Below are positions 1 to 11,629 of a stretch of 64,000 nt of DNA, in pieces (the first letter of the stretch is position 1; each line of letters begins with the position of its first letter). The position numbers were made by a program, and so were the translations under genes. The stretch comes from Cryptomeria japonica. Its lineage: Eukaryota; Streptophyta; Pinopsida; Cupressales; Cupressaceae. Below the pieces are notes generated by a model. It saw only the letters and a program-made list of their open reading frames with translations. It had not been told where the DNA came from and made no database searches. Where the stretch lies: positions 268,430,075 through 268,494,074 of the forward strand of contig NC_081407.1 of assembly GCF_030272615.1 (NCBI RefSeq), in the 5' to 3' direction.

Positions 1-485
1 GAAATGGCCTATGTGATCTCATGACTAAGCTATATAAGCTATGTACAATGACCTATGAAGTCTATTGTAGTAAATATGACAGGAGGTTGACAAGCAAATG
101 TAACTAATAGATAACAAGGAAAACACTAACCCACTAACCTACTAACATATGTTCATGTGTGCATGATTAATCTCTTATGTGTTTTCTTGCTTAGTTACTA
201 TCTTTACATTCTTGAATGCATGGTTGAATGTATTTACATAAGTTAATTAAGTTATTGTTAGGTACATTAAATTCATTTTGTAATAGTTATTAAGTAGACA
301 TAGTAACTCGTGGTTTCATGTACATTAACATTTAGTATCATTAATTTATCTTGTTTATACGTATATTAACAATAAATTTACAATAATTACCTATTTTGTC
401 ATGACAATTCACATTCCTTCCTACTTGTTAAACAATATAGTTCTTACTTTACTTCATTTCTTATGTATGAGTGTTAAATTTGCAG
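1..485. other. AT-rich spacer, nothing recognised
   Basis: No coding potential, RNA gene or clear repeat structure could be seen in this stretch. It ends where GGTTCGAACG-type words begin, which mark the neighbouring repeat copy. Confidence 0.5.
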
Positions 486-1409
486 TTACATTGGGGTTCG
501 AACGAACATCAACAGTTACAAAAGGTCGGGTTTGTTTGAACCCAGTCGTTACATGAAAGTACGCGTCATAATTTTTCCCAGGGGGTTCGAGCGAAGGGGG
601 GTCATTTGAACCCACTTGTTAGAGGTCTCTCCCCAATTTTTTTAGAGTTCTGAGAAATTTTTTCCTTCGGACCCCTGGTTCAAGGCACAAATGAAATAAT
701 ATTGATAACCCAAAAATATAAGATGGTAGTGCTCGGAGCAAGCTTTCCAACGAGTATAATTTTATTACATTGTGAATATTATGATGTTCTTGTTTTTTTA
801 ATTTTATGGAATATTGGTTTTTGACCGAACATGAACTTCTCTATTCAACGCATTAGGAAAAATAGGAAACTAATTCAAAAAAATTCTGAAAAATATCTAT
901 GTCCCAGGTATTGATGTCTTCTTTCTAACAAAATAAATGAATTGAATTTTGATATATATATAGAATAAGTTACGTGTTCAAACTTAAACTTATGTCTGAA
1001 TTATGACTAGTCGGACTTCAAAACTTAATAAAATGAAAAATATCCAACATATCATGATCAAACCAACAACAAGACCTGGATATTGATGTTACAAACCAAA
1101 ATTTAAAAGAATTGAGTTTTTTATCATTTATAAAAAAAAAGTTATGTGTTTCGGGAGGCACATCACTCTTAAAAAATGTAGTTTGTTGTAAAAAATTACT
1201 TTTCGAATGAGATGAAAAAAATTTTAAAAAATTGAAAAAAATATATTTAGAATATGCAGACAAAATGCTATAGATCACTAATTTACTTCATCTTCAAATT
1301 CTTAATAGTTTAAAAGTTATAGTTGTCGGAAGTTGAAGATTATTTTTAAAAAGTTCATCTCATTGTCAAAAGTGGCAAACAAGTGGGAACCATTATTGTG
1401 AATTCACCC
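486..1409 (-). mobile_element. Truncated copy of the GGGTGAACTCAC TIR element
   Basis: The reverse complement of this stretch aligns by eye with the complete element at 26759-28040. Shared words include the CTCCCGAAACACATAAC block and the sentence around TCTGACTAGTCATAATTCAG. The right edge carries the terminal inverted repeat as ...GGGAACCATTATTGTGAATTCACCC, ending at 1409. The opposite terminus is not found near 485, so this copy is truncated or too diverged there. It encodes no protein; the small open frame at 1018-1278 is chance. Mobility would have depended on a transposase elsewhere. Confidence 0.65.
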
Positions 1410-1522
1410 ATGATTGATGATAAATTATTATTCATTGCAATAAATGTATGGTAGATTTGATTTACATTTAATTATGATAGTTAGTCTAAGGTTAGGACTA
1501 GTGGCTCTCTACATCTAACTCT

Positions 1523-1740
1523 TCAATGTATAGTTGATGCATGCATGTTGAATGAAGCAACTCCCGTAGGGGCTACTGTGAGCAATTGGCTTTTTTGTTG
1601 TGGTGTCTTACTTTTAAGTGCATTTATAATGCAAGCAATTGAGTAGGATTTACATGTACCTATTGTTCCTTGGATAATCATGTGTAGTGGTTTAGTAGAG
1701 GGACATTCACTATGGTTTGTAATTATCATGAGTACTACTT
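1523..1740 (-). pseudogene. PIF1-like helicase fragment (Helitron type)
   Basis: A 68-residue frame on the minus strand matches the start of the PIF1/Helitron helicase domain. It has a Walker A region read as GTIGTCKS (family form GxxGxGKS/T, so one glycine is replaced by cysteine) and, about 40 residues later, the family motif APTGVASFN followed by H-STIH. Only the first helicase motifs remain; a stop follows the TIH and no further helicase motifs are visible downstream. In Helitrons this domain is fused to a Rep nuclease, which is absent here. A cellular PIF1 gene remnant is possible but less likely in this setting. It is clearly dead. Confidence 0.75.
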
Positions 1741-2204
1741 TTTGCTTCTCTGACTATTTATAGTTTGGAATGTCAAAGTTGTGTGGTATGTTTTCATCTT
1801 GACTGCATGTCTTTTTCATGTTTATGAAATGCATCACAATTTCATGTAAATTTTCTGGTAATAACTTTCGAGAGACTACTTGGAATGGTAATAACCTCTT
1901 CACACAACCTGGAAGTACAATTCAACAATAAACAAGCTAAATATTTGGCCAATACTAATAATGCTACTATTGTTGATAGTTCTACACAATAAATAAGGTA
2001 AACACAAATTTTAATGTAATATATAAAATTCAAATTATTGAACCCTAAGTAAATCATTACCTTGACCTAACCTTAATTGTATTTATTAAATTATAATAAA
2101 TTTTGCTCACGCTAGATTAAAGTTTAAACCCACGCAATATTATATTATATTTAGATTATTGTATTAATTAATACCTATATATATTGAAAATATTACATTA
2201 AATT

Positions 2205-2208
<4 letters not shown>

Positions 2209-2244
<36 letters not shown>
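2209..2244. repeat. (TA)n microsatellite
   Basis: Uninterrupted TA dinucleotide run of about 36 bp inside AT-rich spacer. Confidence 0.95.
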
Positions 2245-2246
<2 letters not shown>

Positions 2247-3154
2247 ATTTATGTTGGTTGGAAGGAGAGTATAAAAGTAAAATTTAAATTATATCTTTTA
2301 ATTTAAAAAATTAAGTACTAAAATTATTAATAAAACACAACTCCTATTAAAAAATTAAGACAAAAAGAACAAAATTATTTTTGTAGAGATGTAAAAGTTA
2401 GTATACAATAAGCATACAAACAATTTAAACAAGATGATAATAGCTAAAAGATTATTAAACATAACAAAATCTTATAAGAATAATAGTATATATAAAATAT
2501 TAAAAATTACTTCTATTTTAAAATATTATCAAACATAACAAAAATCCTATATGAATAGTAGTATATAAAAAATATACAATAAATATAATTCAAGTATAAA
2601 ATAATCTGTTTTGGTTTTATTTAATTCTTAAAAAATATTTAAAACAAATTAGACAACTTATGTATTCTAAGAAATAAAATAACATATAGAATTATTGAAA
2701 TAATTTTTTAATAAAATTTTAATATTATGAATATAATTGTGTATTTAAGATATGAAATAAATAAATTTATATAAACATTTATTTAAATGATTTAAAATAT
2801 CATTATTACTCCCAAGAGAAAATTAAAATGTATTATTTACTATGATATCTAAATAAACACTAACATTTTTTTTGTTAACTCTAATATTAAAATAATATTA
2901 ACATTTTTCTTGTAACTTATAGTTAATATTATATCAATACTAATTAGTCGATAGGTTTTTGTTATAAGTGGACTTACCACTCTACTTTTTTTGGGCAAAA
3001 TTGTCTCACGTAAACAACGGTAAACGGTAAAATGGAGCTTTTGTCTCACGCGACCACCGGTGGTAAAAAAACTTGTTAAGCTCCAGAATTAGCCACTGTT
3101 TTTTCGTTTTCATGTCCACCATTTCCTTTTTCGTACCTACATTCTCATGTGGCC

Positions 3155-3275
3155 GAAGTTATTTTGGCTCCAAAACAGACCTTTCGTACAGCGTGATAGC
3201 GACATGTTAGTCAATCGCAGTTGTTTATTGCAAAATCGACGGTGTAAAACGTGAGTCAATCCGTACTGTTCAACT
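3155..3275 (+). repeat. Dispersed repeat block, copy 1 (CAGCGTGATAGCGAC)
   Basis: A block of about 120 bp is shared in direct orientation with 42540-42670. The best conserved part reads TACAGCGTGATAGCGAC followed by (A/G)TGTTAGTCAATCG and then TTTATTGCAAAAT. It is more GC-rich than the surrounding AT-rich DNA. No coding sense is visible. It may be an end of a larger transposon family, but neither TIRs nor LTR borders could be defined. Confidence 0.7.
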
Positions 3276-4032
3276 AAGTGAAATATTTAAATTTTGTCTT
3301 TAAACTAAAGTAATTGAATATTCAACAAAATCTTTACAATGAATTATACTAAAAGCGATATCTTATTTTATATCGATAATATCTATCAAATATTACATTA
3401 TGAATTTAATATTTAAATAATAAAACAAATTATATATAAAATAGTAATTTAAATATGTTTTTTAAAATTTTATAAATATAATTAGTTTGTATTTTTATAT
3501 AATAAATTTATAAAAGATATATCTTTAAATTTGATTTAATTATTATAATTAAAATAAAAACATAATTTACAAGTATTATAAAAATGTTTTAATATTTTTT
3601 TGAAAATAAATAATAAATTTTCTATAAGATTCAGAAAGATTCACGCTCTCTCACATTGATAGTATAATTTTTAGTTTTTCTTTTAACATTTTAATAATTA
3701 TTTTACTCTCTCAAATTTAGGATTATTATTTTAGTTTTTCATTTGATAATTAATAATATTATTAAAATAACTAAAAAATAATAATTTTAAGTTTTATAAA
3801 TAACTTATCAATAATAAACTTCATAAATATTATTTAGTAAAATTAAATTTTTTTTATTTATGTTTGATATTTAATAGAAAATTATTTTTCAAGATTTTTA
3901 ATATCAAAGTTTTCGTCATATTCTATGATCTATTATGAAGATCATATATTTTTCTAATTCTTATCTCTTCTTATATTATATTTTTAAATTTTTATTTAAT
4001 AATGTTAATAAATAAATAAATAATTCTATATT

Positions 4033-4051
4033 AAAATTATAAAAATAAATA
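4033..4051. repeat. 19-bp target-site duplication, 5' copy, of the LINE
   Basis: The 19-mer AAAATTATAAAAATAAATA occurs here and again at 10089-10107, exactly bracketing the LINE. The length suits target-primed reverse transcription. The sequence is AT-rich, so chance similarity is possible, but the fit to both element ends is good. Confidence 0.75.
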
Positions 4052-4332
4052 CCCCTCTTTCCCCTACCTCACCTTTGTCAACCCCAGGAAAAAGAGGCCA
4101 GAAGCCTAAACATGTTAAGACTAAATTAGAAATTGATGCAGGCATTCAATGAACTCTTCTTTCTTCTTTGGAGTCTTCCAAAAAGAAAAGATCAAAAAAA
4201 CCCTTTCGTCTGTCGGTTACAAGAGCCTTGGATTCTAAGCGAAGTCTTCACAAGGCTTTTTTGGTAGATAAGGTTTCTCCGGTTTCTTTGGATGTTTCGA
4301 GGGGAGTTGATGCTTCCCCTCAGGGCCAATGA
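4052..4332 (+). pseudogene. LINE ORF1 C-terminal tail
   Basis: The frame read from about 4052 is rich in Ser/Pro and then Lys/Arg (KRGQKPKHVK..., later SSKKKRSKKP) and runs to the TGA at 4330-4332 with a single internal stop at about 4150. Basic, low-complexity C-termini are usual for L1-type ORF1 nucleic-acid chaperones. The element starts inside this frame, so the RNA-binding domains are missing. The stop overlaps the ORF2 start as ATGA, which suggests ORF2 was translated by termination-reinitiation. That mechanism is an inference from the overlap alone. Confidence 0.6.
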
Positions 4333-5206
4333 GGATTATATCTTGGAATGTTAGGGCCTTAAATGCCCCTAACAAACAACACTTGATTAAGTCACAGTTA
4401 GACTTAATGAAGTGTGATGTGGTGATGGTACAAGAATCTAAGTTAAATTTATCATCTGCTGATAGGTTATTCTCTTCTTGGAAAATTTGGAATTTTAGTG
4501 CATCTCCCTCCTCAGGTGCTTCAGGTGGTCTTGCGGTCCTTTGGAAAGATACTTGTGTGGATTTCTCATTGATTGCTTCCTCATCCAACTGGATGCTTGG
4601 TTTGGTTAAGAGTAGGATATCAAATTCTAAATTATGGCTTTTTAATGTTTATGGCCCAACTAGGGTTCTAGAAAAAAGAAACCTTTGGGAATTTTTGGTT
4701 CCCTTGCTTCTCCTCTGCATAATGCTTCTCTGATTTTTGGGGGGGATTTTAATGCAATTGCTAGTTTAGATGAGAAGGCTAGGGGAATCATCCCTAATAA
4801 GCATTATATATCAGACTTTTGTCACTTTATTCATTCTTTGAATTTGGTTGATTGTAAACCTCTTAATGGGTCATTTACATGGACCAACATGCGGAGAAAC
4901 TTTTGTCAAATCTCTAAAAGACTAGATTTCTTTTTGGTTTTTGAAAATTGGTTTAATTCGGGCCAGGATTTTGTTTCCTCGGTTCTCCCCTTCACTGGTT
5001 CTGATCATTTCCCTATTCTGTTTACTATTTTTGAGGATAGGGCTCCTAGGAAATTACCTTTTAAGTTTGAACCAATGTGGTTTAGGGATCAATCTTTCTT
5101 ACCTTCATTAAAGCAATGGTGGCTTTCTGCCCCATTTTTTCCTGGGTCTCGGATGTTTCAGATTGTTAAGAAATTGGCCTTTTTAAAGCATAAGATTAGG
5201 GATTGA
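4329..5206 (+). pseudogene. LINE ORF2 endonuclease domain (broken)
   Basis: The frame opens at ATG 4329 with MRIISWNVRALN, the N-terminal motif of the exonuclease-endonuclease-phosphatase fold that nicks target DNA in L1 elements. The catalytic signatures are present: the Asn of SWNVR, the Glu of VQESK, GGDFN at about residues 135-140, and SDHFPI further on. The reading frame shifts near 4690-4720, between the ...LWEFL segment and the ...GIFGSLASPL segment. Two in-frame stops, TGA at 5204 and TGA at 5240, separate it from the reverse transcriptase. Both fit a Trp TGG changed to TGA. Domain order and residues are as expected for plant L1. Confidence 0.9.
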
Positions 5207-6960
5207 AATGTGACACACTTTAAGAATATTTTTTGAGAAAAGGCCAGGATTCAGGAAGAAATTGAGCAGCTTAATAAGAGCATTATTGCTTTAGGTATGT
5301 CATCTCTTCCGTATGATAGGCTAAAGTTTTTGAATCTTCAATTGAGTGAGACCTTGGCTAGGGAAGAATCTTATTGGAGACAGAAGTCTAGGGACCTTTG
5401 GCTTTCCGAAGGGGATAGAAATACTAAGTTCTTCCATTCTTCTTCTAAGCTTAAGAGGCTTCTCAATCAAATTTCCTGTATTATTGATTCTAATGGTAAT
5501 TGTCTGGTTGATGAGGATGATATTGCTTCTGAAGCCATTAGGTTCTTTAAATTGTTGCTTATGGCTAAACCGGTTGTTGTAGATAATGATTTTGTGAATT
5601 TGATCCCCCCACTAGTGTCTCATGAAGATAATAAGATGCTTATGGCTCCCTTTTCATTGGCTGAGCTGAAAGAGATAGTATTTTCCATGCATTCGGAAAA
5701 GGCCTCGGGTCCGGATGGGTTTACGACTCTATTTTTTCAGAAGTGTTGGGACTTTATTGGAAATGATGTTTTGTTAGCCTTGGAGGAGTCTAGAAGAAAT
5801 AGGTCGATATTGAGAGAGCTTAATACTACTCTTATTGCTATTATTCCGAAAGTGGACAATCCTAGCTCTTTTTCTGATTTTCGTCTGATTGCCTTGTGTA
5901 CTACTCTATATAAAAATTTTACTAAGGCAATTTCAGTTAGGCTTTCTAGGCTCCTTCCTCGGATAGTTCCCTTGGAACAAGGTGGATTTGTGCCTGCTTG
6001 GGAGACATCTAAAGGTGCGATTGTAGCTCATGAAATTCTGCACTCCATATCACAACAAAAGGTTTCGGCCATGATTCTTAAACTAGACATGCTTAAGGCT
6101 TATGATCATGTTAATTGGCAGTCCCTTGTGGTTATTTTGAATTGTTTGGGATTTTTGCGCTATTGGGTAAAATGGGTGTTTTCATGCATATCTTCTGTCC
6201 GCTTCTCAGTTTTGATTAATGGTTCCCCTTCGGGGTTTTTTGCTTCCTCCCGAGGACTTAGGCAAGGGGATCCCTTGTCCCCTTTTTTGTTTATTCTTTT
6301 GGCGGAAGCATTAAGTAGGGCCATCTCTAACGCTACGACATCTAGTTTATGGTTAGGTGTTAGAGTTGATGGCCTTCTTTCTCCACAATTCCATTGTTTG
6401 TTTGTTGATGACACGGTTCTATTTGGGGATGCCTCTTTGAGGGAAGCTAGAGTTATAAAGAAAATTATCTCTGACTATGCTACTTTTTCTGGATAGAAGG
6501 TTAATAATTAGAAGTCTAAAGTCTTCTTTGTGAATGTCTCCCCTCTAGTTAGGGATAGACTCGTCCGCTTTTGGGGTTTCCAAGTAGGGACTTTTCCGTG
6601 CATGTATTTGGGCATTCCTTTCTTTCTAGGCTTTGAAAAGACCTCCTTTTGGGATAAAGTTGTTCATTCGATAACTTCTAGAATTTCCTCCTGGAATCAC
6701 AAGTGGCTTACGATGGTTGGTAAGATCCTTTTAATCAAATCAGTTTTGAGTGCCATCCCTGCATATTTAATGTCTATTTCGTAGGCTCCCCCTAAAGTTA
6801 TTAAGGACATTAAGGTTTCCCTTAGATCCTTCCCTTGGAATGATAACTTGGGAGGTAGAAAGAAGATTCCTCTTCTTGCTTGGGACAATATTTGTCATAC
6901 CAAAGAGCTGGGGGGTGTGGGTATTGGTGATTTGGCTGTTCAGATTAAGGCTTGGGGGTG
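5207..6960 (+). pseudogene. LINE ORF2 reverse transcriptase domain (broken)
   Basis: The longest open segment, 5297-6496 (399 residues), is a non-LTR reverse transcriptase. Motifs in order: WLSEGDRNTKFFH, the KASGPDGF fingers motif, KLDMLKAYDHVNW (palm motif A with its Asp), GLRQGDPLSPFLF (motif B) and FVDDTVLFG (motif C, FVDD where FADD is usual). After TAG stops at 6494 and 6509 the same frame continues with YLGIPF, the thumb-type KTSFWDKV and SWNHKWLTMVGK, and then, after a TAG at 6782, the segment around LLAWDNICHTKELGGVGIGD. It would copy LINE RNA at nicked target sites. Several stops make it non-functional. Confidence 0.93.
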
Positions 6961-8114
6961 AAATTGGTGTGGAAGTTATATGCAGACCCTTTTAGCAAAT
7001 GGGCTTCCATCATGCTAGCTAAGTATTTAAGGGGAGCTTCTAGAGAAAGGATTGTTACTGCTTCATCTCTTCTGAAGGGTTCTGCATTCTGGAACTTTTT
7101 GGTATCTTGTAGGAGGGTTATTTTACCATAATTATCTTGGGTTGTCCATAATGGGAAGAAGGCCCAGTTTTGGGATGAAGTCTAGAATGGGCATCGTGCT
7201 CTTTCAGCTATCTGAGACTGGTCCCCTTTGCCCGACATTTTATTGGATCTTTGGGGGCCTTTTGTTATAGATTATTTTGACATTATTTCCACAGGTCCAT
7301 GTTTAGTGGCTAAATGGAAGAATATTCCTCCCTTGCCTATTGATAACGATCTTAGACTTGCTTTTGTGGAAAAACTTCACTAAAGACCTCTTGTCTTTCA
7401 CGATAAGGAGGACTCCTTGGTCTAGATTAAGAATGCTTCAGGTGCATATTCAGTAAAAGATGGCTATAATTATTTGGTCCAAATTTCTTTATCCTCTTGC
7501 TGGCCTACTAAGCTATTTTGGCATCTGGCTTGTCTTCCTAAGGTTCTTTTGCTTGGTTGGCAGTCCAGGATAAAATCCTCACTGGGATGCGATTGGAAAA
7601 GCTTGGGATTACAATAGTATTTACTTGTGTTTTTTGTGGATATTGTATGAAATCCATGAATCATCTTTTCCTGCTCTGTCCATTTGCTTGTGAGTGTTGG
7701 TATTGACTTTTTGGCATGCTTGGTTGGTCTTCTGCTCTTTGTCCTAATCTATTTTCGCAATTCATGGCCTAGCCCTTATTTTTCTCCTCTTCATTTTATT
7801 CATCTCTTTGGGTTGTGGCCCCATCACTGGTGATCTGGAATCTCTAGCTTGAAAGGAATTCTAGGATTTTCAAACATAAATCTGCTACCCTGATTGATGT
7901 GATTGGTAAAATCCAAACCTCCATTTGTGAGGTGGTACTTTCTTTCATCCATAAAAATTTAGACCACCTCAGGTCTTTTTCTCATTGGGACAATTGGGTC
8001 ACTTGGAAATGGTCTTCACTTCGTCTGATGCCTTCCCATAGGGCTATATCAGTTGGACTCTCTTCTCTTGTTAAATGTAAGATGGCCAAATAGAGCCCTC
8101 CCCCCTTCTCTTCA
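6961..8114 (+). pseudogene. LINE ORF2 connector and zf-RVT region (decayed)
   Basis: Multiple frames are needed to follow the protein here. Recognisable pieces are KWKNIPPLP near 7320, GAYSVKDGYNYL near 7440-7480 and the zinc-binding region of plant L1 around WPTKLFWHLACLPKV near 7500-7560. Many stops and frameshifts are present. No intact domain remains. The assignment rests on position between the reverse transcriptase and RNase H and on these short matches. Confidence 0.65.
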
Positions 8115-8563
8115 TTCAAACTACAATTTGATGGGGCTTCTAAGGGGAATCTGGGAAGGTTCGATATTGGACTAGTTTTTTTTATCATTCTTCTAAGATC
8201 ATTAAAGTTGTGGGAAAACACATTGGTTAGGGTACTAATAATGTGTCTGAGTTTCAGGCTTTATCCTTTGGGCTTGACCTCGCCATTTCATTGAATATTA
8301 AAGATATTGTTATTGAAGGAGACTCAATGGTGGTTTTTCAAGCGATTGTTGCCAAAAAATGTCTCTCTTGGCATTTACAGTATTTTTTAGAACACTTTCT
8401 TGTGCAATTAAAGTGCTTTTCCACTTTCTCTATCTCTCATTGTTTCAAGGAGATCAATGTCATTGCGGATTTCTTAGCGAATAAGGCTATTGCCAAGGGT
8501 GTTGATTTCTTAGAGGTTTCTCCTTTAGACATACCGATTTCTTGCATGAAGCTTCTTTCTTAG
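8115..8563 (+). pseudogene. LINE ORF2 C-terminal RNase H domain
   Basis: The frame beginning near 8115 reads KLQFDGASKGNLG, the first catalytic Asp motif of type I RNase H. After a frame change near 8165 it continues SKIIKVVGKHIG, a stop, then MSEFQAL (8243) supplying the catalytic Glu, VIEGDSMVV with the second Asp, and INVIADFLAN with the last Asp. The order D-E-D-D is complete apart from the frame breaks. Such a domain would remove the RNA strand during second-strand synthesis. It ends at the TAG at 8561-8563. Confidence 0.85.
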
Positions 8564-10088
8564 AAAGATCTCTTTTCAGAAACCTCCTTCATTTTCCATG
8601 CTTGATGTGGTTTTCTTTCGTAAGTATCTGCAGTGAGGGTGTTGCTCTTTGGGACAATATCTTTGTTGTTGATATTTCCAGTTAGAATTTCCTCATGGAG
8701 TAGGGAGATTGTTGTGGCTTCTCCTGTCAGGTTGAGATCCTCTTTATGGTGTTGTCCTCTTTTGTCTCCTTGCTGAGTGTGGTTTTTACTTCCCTATATG
8801 GCTATAGGGGGGATGTTGTCCTGCCTTATGGCAACATCTTTGTTGTAGCTATATCTAGCAGTATCTCGTCACTAAGTATGGATGATGGAGGGGCAACTTT
8901 TGATTGGCTGGTATTTTTTGAATTGGAGGGGCTTTTCTTTGCCATCTATCTACCCTGTTTGGTTGCGTGCTTGTTCATTGGGGTTACCTTGTCAGTGGGT
9001 ATCTCGATTTCCTTTTGATGGCATAGAGATTTTGTATCGGGTACTGATTGGTATCGGGCATTACTCAACTCTACTCATTGCATGTTAAGCATTGTCTTTT
9101 CGGCATGGGTATGTTAGTTATGTCTGTTCGATCCTTTGCACTTTTTAGCAATCATTATACTTTGTGGTCGGGATTTGGTGACTTTTGGAAGGGGCTTCGT
9201 ATCATGATGAAATGAGTTGGCCCTTTCTTTTTAATCATCTGGAATCATGGTTGATCTTATCTTTTGGGAGTTGCAATTTAATGATTGGGGATGTTGTGAG
9301 GCATGAGTTTGTTTCATCATTTGTTGAGCAGCTTCTTGCTCGCTGCTTTTTCTTATGATGGACGGCTAATCATATTCTAGTTATCTCTTTCTCTATTATA
9401 TTCTTGACGACGTGCAGTTATGGTATCCATTATGTCTTTGCATTTATTCTTACTAACAGAAAATGTTCTATTTTTTATGGAGAGTTCTTGTCAAAATCGG
9501 TGGCTGGTGGCTTTTTCTGAGGAATTGGAAAGAGCAGTTAGCATGGTGTTGCAGATGGTTTCTTATTCTATTGTTATGTCTTTGGCTTTTGCTTTGGATC
9601 ATCCTTTGGATCGGTCTCATCCTGATTCCTGAGGCTCTTCATCACCCTTCTCTGCTTTTTATCTGGATTGGCATATGCTTGCTCACCATTTTTGTGTTGG
9701 CAGGATCACTTATTCTTGGTTCTCTTCTAGCTTTGAGTTTTGTTCTTTTCAGAGCCTTGGATTCATGTGGTGTGTAGACAGGTTGGCTTTGGGGTGATGG
9801 CACTGGTTATGGTTGGATATCATTGGCTCCATTTTGAGATGTTCTCTTCTATACTAGTTTTCACAGCTTCCTTTATTTCTAATGCGGTTGGCTATGTAAC
9901 TGGGGGGTTTATTTGGGATGCCTATGGGTTTTTGTATTGGGTAGATAGGCTTATGTTCTCTTGAGCAATAGTAAAGGGTTTTCTTACTGGTTCTTTCTCT
10001 TCAGTGCTCTTTGAACCAGACACCTGTAAAAAAATAAATATTTAATATAATTCTATTGGTTCCATCCACTTTTATCAAAAATAAATAA
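8564..10088 (+). other. LINE 3' UTR and A-rich tail
   Basis: About 1.5 kb of T/G-rich DNA between the RNase H stop and the 3' duplication. Its composition matches the LINE body. The open frames here (8746-9018, 9463-9777 and others) are hydrophobic by composition and overlap in several frames, so I treat them as chance. A first A-rich run occurs at 10027-10040 and the final end is the TATCAAAAATAAAT stretch just before 10089. Confidence 0.65.
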
Positions 10089-10107
10089 AAAATTATAAAA
10101 ATAAATA
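10089..10107. repeat. 19-bp target-site duplication, 3' copy, of the LINE
   Basis: Identical to 4033-4051; see that entry. Confidence 0.75.
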
Positions 10108-10639
10108 AATTATATGAATTACTATCGGCTTAACCACTGCATCTCATTCAGGTCACTCCAACCTCCGCTCCACCAAATACACTCACTACATTGTAACATG
10201 TCAAAATGTTTGTCTTCAAAGTAAAACCGCTTGATGAGTTTTTTGCAAAGTCTCTGAAGATGAATTACACTTCCAGGGAGAGCATTGTAGCATGATGAAA
10301 GAATAATTCAATTTTGTCCTCAATCACTATAACATACACAAAAACTCAACTGTTAAGTTAATATGTACAGTAAATATGTAGTGCGTCTTTAGTATTTTTT
10401 AGTGTTTTGATTTTAGTTTGTCTTTTGAGTGTTCTGGCTTTAGTTGGATGTAGTTTGTATGTGTTTGTAGTTTGTTTTGAGTTTTGTTTGTGTTTTGAGT
10501 GTCCTCACTTTAGTTTGTATGTAGTTTACTTTTTGTTTTTTGTAAAAGTTTGAAAACTTTTTCAAATTATAAATATAAATATTGTTTTTAAGTGTAATAT
10601 TTTGATATCACTTTAACTATCATGTATATATGTCTTTAA
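10108..10639. other. Spacer with T/G-rich low-complexity stretch
   Basis: No gene seen. Between about 10385 and 10545 the sequence is a degenerate run of TTTAGTTTGTATG and TTTTGAGTG words, low-complexity rather than a defined tandem repeat. Confidence 0.5.
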
Positions 10640-10861
10640 AGTCCTCAAAATCAAATTTAAACTTTTCATTGGACCCCTCCAAAACGAAAAATTTAATATC
10701 TTCAAAACTAGTTGTGATCTTGTGACGTAACTTTAACGGAATACTTATCTAGCCAACCAAAAGCTTTAGGGAGAATTTTGCACCATTTCGTGCTCAAATG
10801 AAAACTTACTATAAATAGTAGCCTCGTGTAAATGCAAGGTTGAGACACCATTTTCCCAACA
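10640..10861 (-). repeat. 3' LTR of the copia element, truncated
   Basis: Matches the first ~220 bp of the 5' LTR: both start TGTTGGG on the minus strand and both contain the TGAGCACGAAATGG/TGAGCACAAAATGG word. Similarity stops abruptly near 10640. It is preceded in element direction by the purine-rich CAAGTGGGATATT, a normal copia polypurine tract. Confidence 0.85.
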
Positions 10862-10916
10862 AATATCCCACTTGTCGAACACCTTGCAAGAGCAAAGAGA
10901 GTATCAACACAATAAA

Positions 10917-11629
10917 TCAATTGCTAGAGGCCATGAGCTCCATAGACTCCAAGCACCATCTGAACTTCTCTGTTCTCACAACCTTAGTTAAAGAATCTGC
11001 AACATTCATCAAAGTTTCTACCTTAACCAGCTTCACCCTACCATCTTCAACCATATCTCTGAAAAAATGATATTGAACATAAATGTGCTTGGTCCGAGCA
11101 TGAAATGTCAGGTTCTTAGCTAGGCAGATCGCACTTTGACTATCACAATAAATTGTCAGGACTCCTTGTTTTATTCCAATGTTTGAACACAGTCTCTTAA
11201 GCCAAATGGCCTCTTTACAAGCATGAGTAGCTACCATATACTCTGCTTCGATAGTGGACAAAGCAATCACATCCTATCGCTTACTCATCCAACTAATTGC
11301 ACCACCAAATAGAGTAAACACATAAGCACTGGTGGATCTTTTGCTATCAATATCACTTGCCCAGTTTGAATCCACATAACCATGAATATCAAGGGAAATC
11401 ATGTTTCCAACTTAATTACCATGATAACACAAATAATACTTCGAGGTACCCTTCAAATATCTGAAGACACTTTTGGCTGCATCCCAATGAACTCTACCAA
11501 GATTAGACATATATCTGGACAGAACTCCCACTGCTTGGGAAATGTCTGGTCTAGTATAGACCATAGCATACATCAAACTTCCAACTGCACTTTGGTAAGG
11601 CACTATGCTCATGTCTTCCATCTCTGATG
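10917..11629 (-). pseudogene. Copia RT thumb and RNase H
   Basis: Segment 11412-11621 carries SAVGSLMYAMVYTRPDIS and RYLKGT, and segment 10917-11270 carries ALSTIEAEYM, the Asp of YCDSQSAICLAKN, HARTKHI and NVADSLTK, the RNase H signature set of copia elements. One stop separates them near 11270. The frame ends about 55 bp before the polypurine tract. Confidence 0.9.

Larger units (their letters stand above)
1741..4032. other. AT-rich noncoding spacer
   Basis: Over 2 kb of strongly AT-rich DNA without a credible gene. It contains a (TA)n run at 2209-2244, a short palindrome ACCACCGGTGGT near 3051, and a conserved repeat block at about 3155-3275 listed separately. Short open frames here have no recognisable similarity. 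Confidence 0.6.
4052..10088 (+). mobile_element. 5'-truncated L1-type LINE retrotransposon with RNase H
   Basis: A non-LTR retrotransposon in plus orientation of about 6.04 kb. In order it holds the C-terminal end of ORF1, then ORF2 with apurinic endonuclease, reverse transcriptase, a decayed zinc-knuckle region (about 7450-7700) and RNase H, then a long 3' UTR. The 3' end reads CCACTTTTATCAAAAATAAA, typical of plant LINE tails that end in an A-rich run. A 19-bp duplication (4033-4051 and 10089-10107) flanks it. ORF2 carries one frameshift near 4690-4720 and stops at 5204, 5240, 6494, 6509 and 6782 with more beyond 6960, so the copy is dead. Plant L1 elements with an added RNase H are known from the literature. 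Confidence 0.93.

Noticed and set aside
8746-9964. Hydrophobic open frames after the LINE
   Set aside because: They overlap in several frames in T/G-rich 3' UTR and have no recognisable motifs.
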